This document shows, piece by piece, positions 52,483-62,457 of a stretch of DNA of 64,000 nucleotides. Positions within the stretch are counted from its first letter, which is position 1. The number at the start of each line of letters is the position of its first letter. A model generated the notes under the pieces. The model did not search any database and had not been told where the DNA came from. It saw only the letters and a list, made by a program, of their open reading frames with translations. Origin of the DNA: Xanthomonas massiliensis (GTDB taxonomy: Bacteria > Pseudomonadota > Gammaproteobacteria > Xanthomonadales > Xanthomonadaceae). The DNA is taken from assembly GCF_900018785.1 (NCBI RefSeq), contig NZ_FCOY01000006.1:868001-932000 (forward strand), given 5' to 3'. Position numbers and translations under genes: made by a program.

Positions 52483-54090
52483 CTACATGCGGAACACGCC
52501 GAAGCGCGTCGGTTCGATCGGCGCATTGCGCGCGGCGGCCAGGCCCAGGGCGAGCAGGCGCCGGGTCCGGGCCGGGTCGACGATGCCGTCGTCCCACAGC
52601 CGCGCGGTGGCGTAGTACGGGCTGGACTGGGCCTCGAAGCGCGCGCGCGTGGGGGCCTTGAAGGCTTCCTCCTCCTGCGCGCTCCAGGCCTGGCCTTGCG
52701 CCTGGAGCGCGTCGCGGCGCACCGTGGCCAGCACGCTGGCGGCCTGCTCGCCGCCCATCACCGCGATGCGCGCGTTCGGCCAGCTCCACAGCAGGCGCGG
52801 GGAGTACGCGCGCCCGCACATGCCGTAGTTGCCGGCCCCGTACGAGCCGCCGATCAGCACGGTGAACTTCGGTACCGAGGTGGTCGCCACCGCGGTGACC
52901 AGCTTGGCGCCGTCCTTGGCGATGCCGCCGTTCTCGTACTGGCGGCCGACCATGAAGCCGGCGATGTTCTGCAGGAACAGCAGCGGGATGCCGCGCTGGC
53001 TGCACAGTTCGACGAAGTGCGCGCCCTTGAGCGCGCTCTCGGAGAACAGGATGCCGTTGTTGGCGAGGATGCCCACCGGCATGCCGTGGACGTGGGCGAA
53101 GCCGGCGACCAGGGTGGTGCCGTAGCGGGCCTTGAACTCGTCCAGGCGCGAGCCGTCGACGATGCGCGCGATCACCTCGCGCACGTCGTACGGCTTGCGC
53201 GCATCGGCGGGGATGATCCCGTACAGCTCCTCCGGGTCGTAGCGCGGTTCCTCCGGCGCCTGCATCGGCAGCGGCGCCAGCGTGCGCGCGCCGAGGTTGG
53301 CGACGATGCGGCGCACGATGTCCAGCGCGTGGTGGTCGTCCTCGGCCAGGTGGTCGGCCACGCCGGAGATGCGCGTGTGCACGTCCGCCCCGCCCAGGTC
53401 CTCGGCGCTGACCACCTCGCCGGTGGCGGCCTTCACCAGCGGCGGGCCGCCGAGGAAGATCGTGCCCTGGTCCTTGACGATCACGGTCTCGTCGCTCATC
53501 GCCGGCACGTAGGCGCCGCCGGCGGTGCAGCTGCCCATCACGCAGGCGACCTGGGCGATGCCCTGCGCCGACAGGTGGGCCTGGTTGTAGAAGATGCGGC
53601 CGAAGTGGTCGCGGTCCGGGAACACCTCGTCCTGCAGCGGCAGGAACGCGCCGCCGGAATCGACCAGGTAGAGGCAGGGCAGGCGGTTCTGCAGCGCGAT
53701 CTCCTGCGCGCGCAGGTGCTTCTTGACCGTCATCGGGTAGTAGGTGCCGCCCTTGACGGTGGCGTCGTTGGCCACGATCACGCATTCGCGCCCCTGCACG
53801 CGGCCGATGCCGGCGACCACCCCGGCGCCGGGCACCTGGTCCTCGTACATGCCGTGCGCGGCCAGCGGCGACAGTTCCAGGAACGGCGCGCCGGCATCGA
53901 GCAGGGCATCGACGCGCTCGCGCGCCAGCAGCTTGCCGCGCGCGGCATGGCGGGCCCGCGCCGCCTCGCTGCCGCCCAGCGCGGCGCGGTCGGTGGCGGC
54001 GCGCAGCTGCTCCACCTGCGCCAGCAGCGCCTGCCGGTTGGCGCGGAACGCATCCGAGCCGGTCTGGATCCGGGAGGCGATCACGCTCAT
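52483..54090 (-). CDS. liuB: Methylcrotonoyl-CoA carboxylase carboxyltransferase subunit (beta)
   Basis: 535 residues with two crotonase-like carboxyltransferase halves. Visible: [56 protein letters not shown] and [19 protein letters not shown], all hallmark acyl-CoA carboxyltransferase regions. ATG at 54090 overlaps the liuA stop (ATGA). Confidence 0.95.
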   Translation of the reverse strand: MSVIASRIQTGSDAFRANRQALLAQVEQLRAATDRAALGGSEAARARHAARGKLLARERVDALLDAGAPFLELSPLAAHGMYEDQVPGAGVVAGIGRVQGRECVIVANDATVKGGTYYPMTVKKHLRAQEIALQNRLPCLYLVDSGGAFLPLQDEVFPDRDHFGRIFYNQAHLSAQGIAQVACVMGSCTAGGAYVPAMSDETVIVKDQGTIFLGGPPLVKAATGEVVSAEDLGGADVHTRISGVADHLAEDDHHALDIVRRIVANLGARTLAPLPMQAPEEPRYDPEELYGIIPADARKPYDVREVIARIVDGSRLDEFKARYGTTLVAGFAHVHGMPVGILANNGILFSESALKGAHFVELCSQRGIPLLFLQNIAGFMVGRQYENGGIAKDGAKLVTAVATTSVPKFTVLIGGSYGAGNYGMCGRAYSPRLLWSWPNARIAVMGGEQAASVLATVRRDALQAQGQAWSAQEEEAFKAPTRARFEAQSSPYYATARLWDDGIVDPARTRRLLALGLAAARNAPIEPTRFGVFRM

Positions 54091-55250
54091 GCCGCATCCT
54101 CGAACAGCTCGCGGCCGATCAGCATGCGCCGGATCTCCGAGGTGCCCGCACCGATCTCGTAGAGCTTGGCGTCGCGCCACAGCCGCCCGGTGGGCGAATC
54201 GTTGACGTAGCCGTTGCCGCCCAGCGCCTGGATCGCCTGGCCGGCGCACCAGGTCGCCTTCTCGGCGGCGAGGAGGATGGCGCCGGCGGCATCGCGGCGG
54301 GTGGTGCGTCCGCCATCGCAGGCGCGCGCCACCGCGTATACGTAGGCACGCGCGGCATTGAGGGCGACGTACATGTCGGCGATCTTGGCCTGCATCAGCT
54401 GGAACTCGCCGATCGCCCGGCCGAACTGGCGGCGCTGGCGCACATAGGGCAGCACCACGTCCAGGCACGCGGCCATGATCCCCAGCGGGCCGCCGGCGAG
54501 CACGGTGCGCTCGTAGTCCAGGCCGGACATCAGCACGCGCACGCCCTGGCCCTCGCGGCCGAGCACGTTCTCGGCCGGCACCTCGCAGTCGGCGAACACC
54601 AGCTCGCAGGTGTTGGAGCCGCGCATGCCGAGCTTGTTCAGCTTCTGCGCGGCGGAAAAGCCGGCGCAGCCCTTCTCGACGATGAAGGCGGTGATGCCGC
54701 GCGCACCGGCGGCCGGATCGGTCTTGGCGTAGACCACCAGCACGTCGGCGTCGGGACCGTTGGTGATCCACATCTTGCTGCCGTTGAGCAGGTAGCGGTC
54801 GCCGCGGCGCTCGGCACGCAGTTTCATCGACACCACGTCCGAGCCGGCGCCGGGCTCGCTCATCGCCAGCGCGCCGACGTGCTCGCCGCGGCACAGCCGC
54901 GGCAGGTAGCGGCGCTTCTGCTCCTCGCTGCCGTGGCGGCGCAGCTGGTTCAGGCACAGGTTGGAATGGGCGCCGTAGGACAGGCCGATGGCGGCGCTGG
55001 CGCGCGAGATCTCCTCCATCGCCACCACGTGGGCCAGGTAGCCCAGGCCGGCGCCGCCGTAGCGCTCCTCCACGGTCAGGCCGAGCAGGCCCATCTCGCC
55101 CAGTTGCGGCCACAACGCGGCGGGGAAGGCATTGTCGCGGTCGGCGGCCTCGGCCAGCGGGGCGACCGCGCCGGCGGCGAAGGCGCGGACGGCCTCGCGC
55201 AGGGCGTCGATCTCCTCGCCCAGGGCGAAATCCAGCGTCGGGACGGGCAT
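54087..55250 (-). CDS. liuA: Isovaleryl-CoA dehydrogenase
   Basis: 387 residues, acyl-CoA dehydrogenase fold. FAD/substrate motifs [20 protein letters not shown] (about 128-147) and [18 protein letters not shown]; catalytic Glu region near [18 protein letters not shown] (about 240-257), the isovaleryl-type position; C-terminal [22 protein letters not shown]. First gene of the operon, ribosome site AAGGAG, divergent from a TetR gene. Oxidises isovaleryl-CoA from leucine. Confidence 0.95.
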   Translation of the reverse strand: MPVPTLDFALGEEIDALREAVRAFAAGAVAPLAEAADRDNAFPAALWPQLGEMGLLGLTVEERYGGAGLGYLAHVVAMEEISRASAAIGLSYGAHSNLCLNQLRRHGSEEQKRRYLPRLCRGEHVGALAMSEPGAGSDVVSMKLRAERRGDRYLLNGSKMWITNGPDADVLVVYAKTDPAAGARGITAFIVEKGCAGFSAAQKLNKLGMRGSNTCELVFADCEVPAENVLGREGQGVRVLMSGLDYERTVLAGGPLGIMAACLDVVLPYVRQRRQFGRAIGEFQLMQAKIADMYVALNAARAYVYAVARACDGGRTTRRDAAGAILLAAEKATWCAGQAIQALGGNGYVNDSPTGRLWRDAKLYEIGAGTSEIRRMLIGRELFEDAA

Positions 55251-55364
55251 GGTCGGGTCTCCTTGGCCACACGGGAACGGGCACCGCCCGGATCGGGCGG
55301 CGACCGGCATGTGTGGGGGAGTCATGCCTGATGCCGGGCAGGCTAGCGCAGCCCGGAGAAAAAG

Positions 55365-55378
55365 TGAATCATGATTCA
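55365..55378. promoter_or_regulatory. Palindromic operator between liuA and the TetR gene
   Basis: TGAATCATGATTCA is a perfect 14-bp palindrome 25 bp before the TetR ATG and about 115 bp upstream of liuA. Likely bound by the TetR protein to control both. Confidence 0.65.
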
Positions 55379-55402
55379 TGGAATGAAACCGGAATCACGA
55401 CC

Positions 55403-56065
55403 ATGGTCTACAAGCGCTCGGGCCTGATGGAGCGGCGCCTGGCCGACAACCGCCAGCGCATCCTCAAGGCCGCCCGCCGGCTGGTCGGCAGCGAGGGCTT
55501 CCGGGGCGCGCCGGTGGCGGCGGTGGCGGCCGCGGCGGGGGTGTCCACCGGCTTGATCTACCGGCACTTCCCGTCCAAGGCCGAGCTGTTCGTGGAGGTG
55601 CTGGACGCGGCGATCGCCGCCGAGATCGCCATCCTGCAGGACATCGCCGCCGGGCCGCAGCCGGTGGCCGAACGCCTGGGCCTGGCGGTGGCCAGCTTCG
55701 TGCGCCGCGCCCTGGCCGGCCCGGCGCTGGCCTGGGCCTTCATCGCCGAGCCGGTGGATGCCGAGGTGGATGCCGCGCGCATCCGCGGCCGGCGCCGCTT
55801 CGGCGCGGTGTTCAAGGCGTTGCTGGACGAAGGCGTGGCCGCCGGCGCCTTCCCGGCGCAGGACACCGAGGTCGCCGCCGCCTGCCTGGTCGGCGCCTTC
55901 ACCGAGGCCCTGGTCGGCCCGACCGCCCCGCAGTGGCAACGCCGCGGCGACCCCGAGATCCTGGTGGGCGCGATCCGCGCCACCTGCCTGCGCCTGGCCG
56001 GAGCGGCGGATGAAGCCGCAGTCCGCGAGGGTGCCCGGGCCGTGCCTGCGGCCGGCCAGGGATAG
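55403..56065 (+). CDS. TetR-family regulator of the liu operon
   Basis: 220 residues. N-terminal HTH (PVAAVAAAAGVSTGLIYRHFP, residues about 38-58; the YRHF segment is the recognition-helix end) and a variable ligand domain. Divergent from liuA, with a palindrome in the gap. A TetR regulator of liu genes, called LiuQ, is described in some proteobacteria, whereas many gammaproteobacteria use MerR-type LiuR; identity with LiuQ is inferred from context. Confidence 0.88.
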   Translation: MVYKRSGLMERRLADNRQRILKAARRLVGSEGFRGAPVAAVAAAAGVSTGLIYRHFPSKAELFVEVLDAAIAAEIAILQDIAAGPQPVAERLGLAVASFVRRALAGPALAWAFIAEPVDAEVDAARIRGRRRFGAVFKALLDEGVAAGAFPAQDTEVAAACLVGAFTEALVGPTAPQWQRRGDPEILVGAIRATCLRLAGAADEAAVREGARAVPAAGQG

Positions 56066-56163
56066 CCCGGCATTCACGCCAGAGTTCCCGGTCGCGGACC
56101 ATCGTGGCCGGCGGGGCCCTCCGGGGCTGCCTTCATTCAACGCAACAACCGAGGAGATCGACG

Positions 56164-57120
56164 ATGGGCGAGGCAGGGCTTCCGCAGACGGTGGCGGTGA
56201 TCGGCACGGGCACCATCGGCGCGAGCTGGGTCGCGCTGTTCCTGGCCAACGGGCTGGCGGTGCGCGCCAGCGATCCGGCGCCGGGGGCCGGCCAGCGCCT
56301 GCGCGATGCGGTCGTCGAGGCCTGGCCGGCGCTGGCCGCGCTGGGGCGCAGCGGCGGCCGCGACGCGGCGCAGGCACTGGCTGCGCTGACGTTCTGCGCC
56401 AGCCCGGAGGAGGCGGCCCGCGGCGCCGGCTGGGTGCAGGAGAACGCACCCGAGCGCATCGAGGTCAAGCGCGACACCTATGCGCGCCTGGAATCGGCGC
56501 TGGCCCCGGAGACGATCATCGCCTCGTCCACCTCCGGGATCATGCCCAGCGAACTGCAGCAGGGCATGGCGCACCCGCAGCGGCTGGTGGTCGGCCATCC
56601 GTTCAACCCGCCGCACCTGGTGCCGCTGGTGGAAGTGGTGCCGGGACGGGCTACCGACGAGGCCACCGTCGCGGCGGCCATGGCCTTCTACGCGGCCCTC
56701 GGCAAGACCCCGATCCGCCTGCACAAGGAGGTGACCGGGCACATCGCCAACCGCCTGCAGGCGGCGATCTGGCGCGAGGCGATCCACCTGGCGCGCGAGG
56801 GCGTGGCTTCGGTTGCCGACATCGACCTGGCGGTGTCGGCCGGGCCCGGCCAACGCTGGGCGATCATGGGCCAGAGCGCGGTGTTCAACCTGGGCGGCGG
56901 TCCCGGCGGCATGGCCCATTTTCTCGACCATCTCGGCCCGGCGGTGGAGACCTGGTGGGCGGACCTGGGCACCGCCCACCTGGACGCGCCGACCCGCGCC
57001 ATGCTCATCGATGCCTTCGGCACGCCGGACGCGGCCAGCTTCGAGCACGCCATCGCCCGGCGCGATCGCGCCCTGCTGCGCCGGCTCAAGGCACTGGACG
57101 AGGACAAGGCGGATCCCTAG
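56164..57120 (+). CDS. 3-hydroxyacyl-CoA dehydrogenase family protein, lambda-crystallin-like
   Basis: 318 residues. NAD-binding VAVIGTGTIGASWVALF at about 10-26, the catalytic region STSGIMPSEL and VVGHPFNPPHLVPLVEVV (His/Asn), and KEVTGHIANRLQAAIWREA linking to the helical dimer domain. This profile fits the CRYL1/carnitine-3-dehydrogenase branch rather than classic FadB. Substrate may be a 3-hydroxy acid, gulonate or carnitine; unknown. Starts 98 bp after the TetR gene on the same strand. Confidence 0.88.
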   Translation: MGEAGLPQTVAVIGTGTIGASWVALFLANGLAVRASDPAPGAGQRLRDAVVEAWPALAALGRSGGRDAAQALAALTFCASPEEAARGAGWVQENAPERIEVKRDTYARLESALAPETIIASSTSGIMPSELQQGMAHPQRLVVGHPFNPPHLVPLVEVVPGRATDEATVAAAMAFYAALGKTPIRLHKEVTGHIANRLQAAIWREAIHLAREGVASVADIDLAVSAGPGQRWAIMGQSAVFNLGGGPGGMAHFLDHLGPAVETWWADLGTAHLDAPTRAMLIDAFGTPDAASFEHAIARRDRALLRRLKALDEDKADP

Positions 57121-57246
57121 GAAGGAAGAGCCCGGGGAAACGTGCCCGGGCCGGCGATGCGCGCGTGCCGGCGGCGGCCGCCTGCCCGACCAGGGACCGG
57201 TCGCGGTTCCGGCACCGGTGCGCGCGCTGCTAAACTGCGCGGCCTC

Positions 57247-57323
57247 GGCCCTGTAGCTCAGCTGGATAGAGCGGTCCCCTCCTAAGGGACAGGTCGCACG
57301 TTCGAATCGTGTCGGGGCCACCA
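57247..57323 (+). tRNA. tRNA-Arg (anticodon CCT)
   Basis: 77-nt cloverleaf. Acceptor GGCCCTG pairs with CGGGGCC (one U-G pair), anticodon loop CTCCTAA gives CCT (reads AGG), T-loop GTTCGAATC, CCA encoded. TAAACT at 57231-57236 is a possible -10 box. Confidence 0.95.
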
Positions 57324-57497
57324 ATAAAACCGGGGGATTAGGCCGGACCGTCCCGCTGCCGCCGGGGGGCGGGCCTGCCCAATGCCCGGGTGCGGATCTC
57401 CATGTCGCCTGCCGTTGCAGGGGTAGCACCACCGCCATACCGGCGATCGCGCGACGCGAGCTGGGCTCTGGCGGACATGGATGAACCAATCCCCCGT

Positions 57498-57527
57498 GTC
57501 ACGGCCAGCCTTGGGGCTGGCCGTGAC
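57498..57527 (-). terminator. Hairpin downstream of gcd
   Basis: GTCACGGCCAGCC and GGCTGGCCGTGAC form a 13-bp perfect stem around TTGG, about 49 bp after the gcd stop. No clear T-run on the minus strand. Confidence 0.5.
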
Positions 57528-57575
57528 AGCTGTTGCGCGACGAATGCCGATCGGGCCATTCGTGATGCTGGGAAT

Positions 57576-60005
57576 CTACTGCTTTCCGGCAGAATCCGGC
57601 AGCGCGTAGGCGATCACGTAGTCGCCCACGTCCGGCGAATGGCTGGTGCCGCCGGCGGAGATCACCACGTACTGCCTGCCGGTCTTCGGCGAAACGTACA
57701 CCAGCGGCGCAGCCACGGCACCGACGGGCAGACGCGCCTTCCACACTTCCTTGCCGGTGGCCGCGTCCAGCGCACGCAGGTAGTAGTCCTGCGTACCGGC
57801 GAAGAACACCAGGCCCGAGGCGGTCGAGGTGGGGCCGCCCAGGGTCGGCATGCCGATCGGCATCGGCAGGCGGGTCTTGATGCCCAGCGGGCCGGTGTCC
57901 TTCACGGTGCCCAGCGGTACCTGCCACACCAGTTTCCTGGTGGTCAGGTCGATGGCGCTCATCGTGCCGAACGGCGGGTCCACGCAGGGCACGCCCAGCG
58001 GCGACTGCAGGATGTCGATCTTCACGCCGCCATAGGGGCCGGCCAGCTGCGGACGGATGGTGCCCATGAAGCCGGGCACTTCGTCGGTGGACACCTTGAA
58101 CTTCCTGGCATCCTCGCGGGTGATCAGCTGCATCCGCAGCGCCATGCGCATGTCGTTGACGAACATCAGGTTGCGCGATTCGTCGATCGACACGCCGCCC
58201 CAGTTCATGCCGCCCAGCAGGCTGGGCCACTCGATGTAGGGCTTCTCGCTGGGCGGCGTGAAGGCGCCCTGGTAGTTGGAGTCCTTGAACTTGATGCGGC
58301 AATACAGCTGGTCGAACGGACTGATGCCCCACATCGAGCGCTCGGTGAGAGTGTCGGCGCCGATGATCGGCATGCCCACCGAGAACGGCTGGGTCGGCGA
58401 CAGGGTGTCGCCCTGCGCGTGCGGGGTGGTCGGCACCGGGCGTTCTTCAACCGGCGTGACGAACTCGCCGGTGCGTCGGTCCATCACGAAGATCTGGCCG
58501 GTCTTGGTGGTCTGGATCAGCGCCGGCACCTTGCGGCCCTGCGCATCGGTCACGTCGTGCAGCACCGGCTGCGAGGGCAGGTCGTAATCCCACACGTCGT
58601 GGTGGATCAGCTGGCGCACCCAGCGCACCTTGCCGGTGGCGGCATCCAGCGCGATCACCGCCGAGCCGTTCTTCTCCTTGGCCGGGTTGCGGCTGCCGCC
58701 CCAGTAGTCGGGCGGGCCGTTGCCGGTGGGCAGGTAGACCAGGTTCAGCGCGTGGTCGTAGGTCGGGATGGTCCATACGTTCGGCGTGGCCAGGGTGTAG
58801 TCCTCGCCCGGCTTGGCCAGTTCGTTGGGCTTGCCCACGTCCCAGGCCCAGGCTTCCGAGCCGTCGCGCACGTCGTAGGCGCGCACCACGCCGGAAGGCT
58901 CGCCTTCCATGATGTCGCGCACCCAGCCGCCGATCACGGCCAGGTGGCCCATCACCACCGGGATCGAGGTCGGATGGTAGCGCTTGCTGCCCTCCACCGG
59001 GCCCATGTGGGGCTTCAGGTCCACGACGCCGTTCTGGCCGAAGCCGGGGCACTGCGCGCCGGTGGCGGCATCCAGCGCGAACAGGCGCGCATCGACGGTG
59101 GACACCAGGATGCGGCGGCGGCAGGCCTGCCCGGTGTACGCGGCCTTCTGCGCGGCGTCGAGGCTGGCGTCCTTGTCGATGTCGTAATAGCCCACGCCGC
59201 GGCAGGTCACGTGCTCGGCGGTGTGTGCCTTGGGATCGAACGTCCAGATCGCCTTGCCGGTATCGGCGTCGATCGCGGCTACCCGGTTTTCCGGCGTGCA
59301 CGAATACAGCGAGGTGCCGATCTGCAGCGGCGTGTTTTCGTCCACGCCCGTGCCCGAACCGGTGGTGCGGCGGCCGGTGCGGTAGGTCCACGCCACCTGC
59401 AGCTGGTCGACGTTGGCCGGGGTGATCTGCTCGAACGGCGCAAAGCGCGTGCCGGCGGCATTGCGGCCGAAGAACTCCCAGTCACCCGGGTTGGCCGCAG
59501 AGGCCTTGGCGGCGGCCGGATCGGCGGTGATGGCCACCGGGTTGGAGATCGTGCCGTGCGGGAAGAACGCGGCCACCAGCGTGGCCAGCAGCGCGACGAA
59601 GGTGGCCAGTGCGCCGGTGTTGCCCAGCCGGCGCGTGATGGCCGACACGCCCGGATAGGCGGCACCGGACCACAAGGTCATCATCAGCACCAGCGCCGGG
59701 AACACCAGCCGCGGCAGCAGCTCCCAGTAGCCGAAGCGCGGCGTGTCCAGCAGCGCCCACACGGCGGTGGCGAGGAACACCAGCAGCGAGAAGGCGGCGG
59801 TGCAGCGGTGGCGCAGCAGCACCAGCACGCCCAGTGCCAGGTAGGCCAGGCCGGCGATCAGGTAATAGGCGGAGCCGCCGAGCTTGAGCAGCGCGATGCC
59901 GCCGTAGCCCAGCGCCACGCCGGTGGCGAGGACGATGAGGGCGAGCAACAGCCGGGGGATGGCGCGCCAGGCGCCTGCGCGGCGTGGAGGAAGGGATTCG
60001 ATCAT
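57576..60005 (-). CDS. gcd: Membrane-bound PQQ-dependent glucose dehydrogenase
   Basis: 809 residues. Five membrane helices in the first 150 residues anchor it (e.g. LLLALIVLATGVALGYGG). The periplasmic eight-bladed propeller begins WEFFGRNAAGTRFAPFEQIT, with HHDVWDYDLPSQPVL carrying the catalytic Asp and DMNGG-like GGMNWGGVSIDES near the PQQ site. Oxidises glucose to gluconolactone and feeds electrons to ubiquinone. ATG at 60005. No pqq synthesis genes are in the window. Confidence 0.95.
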   Translation of the reverse strand: MIESLPPRRAGAWRAIPRLLLALIVLATGVALGYGGIALLKLGGSAYYLIAGLAYLALGVLVLLRHRCTAAFSLLVFLATAVWALLDTPRFGYWELLPRLVFPALVLMMTLWSGAAYPGVSAITRRLGNTGALATFVALLATLVAAFFPHGTISNPVAITADPAAAKASAANPGDWEFFGRNAAGTRFAPFEQITPANVDQLQVAWTYRTGRRTTGSGTGVDENTPLQIGTSLYSCTPENRVAAIDADTGKAIWTFDPKAHTAEHVTCRGVGYYDIDKDASLDAAQKAAYTGQACRRRILVSTVDARLFALDAATGAQCPGFGQNGVVDLKPHMGPVEGSKRYHPTSIPVVMGHLAVIGGWVRDIMEGEPSGVVRAYDVRDGSEAWAWDVGKPNELAKPGEDYTLATPNVWTIPTYDHALNLVYLPTGNGPPDYWGGSRNPAKEKNGSAVIALDAATGKVRWVRQLIHHDVWDYDLPSQPVLHDVTDAQGRKVPALIQTTKTGQIFVMDRRTGEFVTPVEERPVPTTPHAQGDTLSPTQPFSVGMPIIGADTLTERSMWGISPFDQLYCRIKFKDSNYQGAFTPPSEKPYIEWPSLLGGMNWGGVSIDESRNLMFVNDMRMALRMQLITREDARKFKVSTDEVPGFMGTIRPQLAGPYGGVKIDILQSPLGVPCVDPPFGTMSAIDLTTRKLVWQVPLGTVKDTGPLGIKTRLPMPIGMPTLGGPTSTASGLVFFAGTQDYYLRALDAATGKEVWKARLPVGAVAAPLVYVSPKTGRQYVVISAGGTSHSPDVGDYVIAYALPDSAGKQ

Positions 60006-60770
60006 AAATAATTCTCCGGGGGGGGGAGGTCGTGGGCGACGGTCACGGTCATGCCAGCGCTGCGCGTGGCCGCGAACGTGTCGCGCATAGATCGGGGACT
60101 GGACGTGGCCCAGTGTTGATTGCGGACCCTGGCGTGCGAAATGCCGTCGATTGCGCTGGCGGGATCCGGTGCGCCATTTTGCCGCATCGGCCGACTGTTG
60201 TCCGGCCCCGGCCATCGGACTTGGTCCTTAACGGGAAGCGGACGGGTATCGCCGCTCAGTCGGAGGTGGACAGGCCGGCCTCTCCCTGTGTCTGCAATGC
60301 GAATGCCTGGCGCAGCGCCACCAGACCTGCGTCGCGGCCCTGGCCGGGCGGTCGCGAGCGCACCCGCGAAGGCGAGGCATCCAGACCCTGGCGCAGCGCA
60401 TCGGGCGCCGGCAGGTGGCTGGTGCGCTGCGCCTGCGCGCGCCAGTACGCGGCCATCCGCGGCAGCACCCGGTCGATCGCCTTGGCGTTGACAGGCGGCG
60501 GGCCGAGGCGCGCTCCAGTACGTTCAGGCCGACATGGGTCTCCTCGAGCAGGTCTGTCGTGGCCAAGTTTTAGTGGATACCGGGATAGGAGATTTCAGGC
60601 AGTGGCTTTCCCATAATCGTTTGGGAATCGATAGGCGAGAATGAGGTGCAGCCGGCGCATCCGGTGGCGGCCGGCAGGCAGCATCCTGCACTCCGATCCG
60701 GCAGCCAGTTGCGGAGTCGTGACTACCAGAACCATCTCAAGGGTTGGTCTGTTCAATGAATGCAGTCGAT
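60006..60770. other. Intergenic with possible broken frames
   Basis: About 760 bp upstream of gcd. On the minus strand around 60235-60570 two frames each give a short protein-like piece (LLEETHVGLNVLERASAR, then VNAKAIDRVLPRMAAYWRAQ); they would join with a frameshift. No family recognised. It may be a decayed gene. Confidence 0.3.
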
Positions 60771-60980
60771 CATTGCGTCGGCAACGCAGCCTGCGCGTGC
60801 TTCTCCGGACGGCTCAGGCGCGAACGCGTCTACCGCACGAAATACCCGACACTCGATACGGCAAGGCCCGATGTGTTCGAATACATCGAGCGGTTCCGCA
60901 ATCCGAGGATGCGGCGCAGGATTGCCAGGCAAGATTTGAAGTTGTCCACCCCTTCACGACCGGCCGTGGTTTCGGGGGTG
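60771..60980 (+). mobile_element. IS3-family transposase remnant (C-terminal fragment)
   Basis: The translation contains GNAACACFSGRLRRERVYRT, then DVFEYIERFRNPRMRRRIAR and QDLKLSTPSRPAVVSG, the end of an IS3-type OrfB integrase (normally DNAxxExFFGxLKxE, then YIExFYNxxRRH). The catalytic D and D of the DDE triad would lie upstream and are absent, and the final Glu position is replaced. No terminal repeats found. A decayed insertion lying just before the SOS cassette. Confidence 0.6.
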
Positions 60981-61050
60981 GCTCCCCGGCCAACCTGTCC
61001 GTGCGGCCGGATCCGGCGCGCACCGGCTCTGTAACGCGGGGCTGGTTCTG

Positions 61051-61066
61051 GTGTACAAATGTACAC
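61051..61066. promoter_or_regulatory. LexA2-type SOS box
   Basis: GTGTACAAATGTACAC: 7-bp inverted arms around AA, containing GTAC-N4-GTAC. This resembles the LexA2 site described for lexA2-imuAB-dnaE2 cassettes (GTAC-N4-GTGC in Pseudomonas putida). It ends two bases before the lexA ATG at 61068. Confidence 0.75.
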
Positions 61067-61067
61067 C

Positions 61068-61676
61068 ATGAATCCGCTCTCTCCCCGCCGCGCCGCCATC
61101 CTCGCCTTCCTGCGCGAACGCATCGCCGACGGTGCCGCCCCCAGCCTGGCCGAGATCGCCGCCGAGTTCGGCTTCGCCTCGCGCAACGCCGCGCAGAAGC
61201 ACCTGCAGGCGCTGGCCGAGGCCGGGCTGGTCGAGCTGCAGGCCGGGCGCAAGCGCGGCATCCGCCTGCCGGAGCGGGCGCGCGGCCGGGGCAGGGCGGT
61301 GATGCTGCCGGTGCTGGGGCGGGTGGCCGCCGGCCGCCCGGTCGGCGCCGACATCGGCCTGGACCGCCAGCTGTGGCTGGACCGCGGCCTGTTCTCGCTG
61401 CGCCCGGACTACCTGCTGCAGGTGCAGGGCGATTCGATGGTCGACGACGGCATCCTCGATGGCGACCTGGTCGGCGTGCACCGCAGCGCCGATGCCCGCG
61501 ACGGCCAGATCGTGGTGGCGCGGCTGGACGAGGAGATCACCATCAAGCGGCTCGAGCGCGGCCGCGACGGCATCCGCCTGCTGCCGCGCAACCCGGCGCA
61601 TGCGCCGATCGTGGTGCCGGCCGATGCCGACTTCGCCATCGAAGGGCTCTACTGCGGCCTGATCCGCCAGGGCTGA
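61068..61676 (+). CDS. lexA2: LexA-family SOS repressor of the imuAB-dnaE2 cassette
   Basis: 202 residues. N-terminal winged HTH (PSLAEIAAEFGFASRNAAQK, about 25-44), the Ala-Gly cleavage site in GRVAAGRPVG, then the S24 protease domain with Ser in GDSMVDDGIL and Lys in EEITIKRLERG. RecA filaments trigger self-cleavage. ATG at 61068 chosen because the operator covers 61051-61066; the ATG at 61059 lies within the operator. There is no ribosome site, so a leaderless message is likely. Confidence 0.93.
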   Translation: MNPLSPRRAAILAFLRERIADGAAPSLAEIAAEFGFASRNAAQKHLQALAEAGLVELQAGRKRGIRLPERARGRGRAVMLPVLGRVAAGRPVGADIGLDRQLWLDRGLFSLRPDYLLQVQGDSMVDDGILDGDLVGVHRSADARDGQIVVARLDEEITIKRLERGRDGIRLLPRNPAHAPIVVPADADFAIEGLYCGLIRQG

Positions 61677-61833
61677 CGATGGCCGGAGTCCCGCCATCGC
61701 GCCCGCGTGTCGGCACTGCACTTGCCCCCGACCCGCATCGCCGCGTTGCCGGCCGTGCCAGGACGGCCGGTCGCGGCGGCGGCCGGCGCCTTGCGCCGCA
61801 GGTCGATGGCGGCGCGCGGGATCGGCCGTGAGC

Positions 61834-62448
61834 ATGGGCGCGATACCGGCCCTGGATGAGCTGCTGGCGGCGCGCACGGTCTGGCGCGCCGGCCGCGGCG
61901 GCGTGCATGCCGACAGCGGCGAACCGACCGGCCATGCCGCGCTCGATGCGGTGCTGCCGGACGGCGGCTGGCCGCGCAAGGCGCTGACCGAGCTGCTGTT
62001 GCCGGCCGACGGCGTCGGCGAGATCGCCCTGCTGCTGCCCGCGCTGGCGCGGATGACCGCCGGCGGCGGCCGCGTGGTGCTGGTGGCGCCGCCGTACATC
62101 CCGTATGCGCCGGCCTGGCAGGCCGGTGGGGTGGAGCTGGCGTCGATGGAGGTGATCCAGGCCGAGCCGCGCGATGCGCTGTGGGCGTTCGAGCAGTGCC
62201 TGCGCAGCGGTTGCTGCGCCGCCGTGCTCGGCTGGCCGCAGACTGCCGATGCGCGCGTGCTGCGCCGGCTGCAGGTGGCGGCCGACAGCGGCGACTGCTG
62301 CGGCTTCGCCCTGCGCGACCGCCGCCACGCGGTCAACGCCTCGCCGGCCGCGCTGCGGCTGGAATACCTGGCCGAGCAGGAGGCGTGGCGGGTGCACAAG
62401 TGCCGCGGCGGGCAGCTGCCGTCGCGGCCGCTGCGGCTGGCGCGGTGA
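61834..62448 (+). CDS. imuA: ImuA translesion synthesis accessory protein
   Basis: 204 residues, RecA/SulA-like fold. HAALDAVLPDGGWPRKALTE near residue 34 aligns with RecA-like ATPases but the P-loop is degenerate (no GxxxxGKS/T). Works with ImuB and DnaE2 in damage-induced mutagenesis. GTG at 61828 is an alternative start. Follows lexA2 by 157 bp and precedes imuB by 9 bp. Confidence 0.9.
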   Translation: MGAIPALDELLAARTVWRAGRGGVHADSGEPTGHAALDAVLPDGGWPRKALTELLLPADGVGEIALLLPALARMTAGGGRVVLVAPPYIPYAPAWQAGGVELASMEVIQAEPRDALWAFEQCLRSGCCAAVLGWPQTADARVLRRLQVAADSGDCCGFALRDRRHAVNASPAALRLEYLAEQEAWRVHKCRGGQLPSRPLRLAR

Positions 62449-62457
62449 GGCGCGGCG

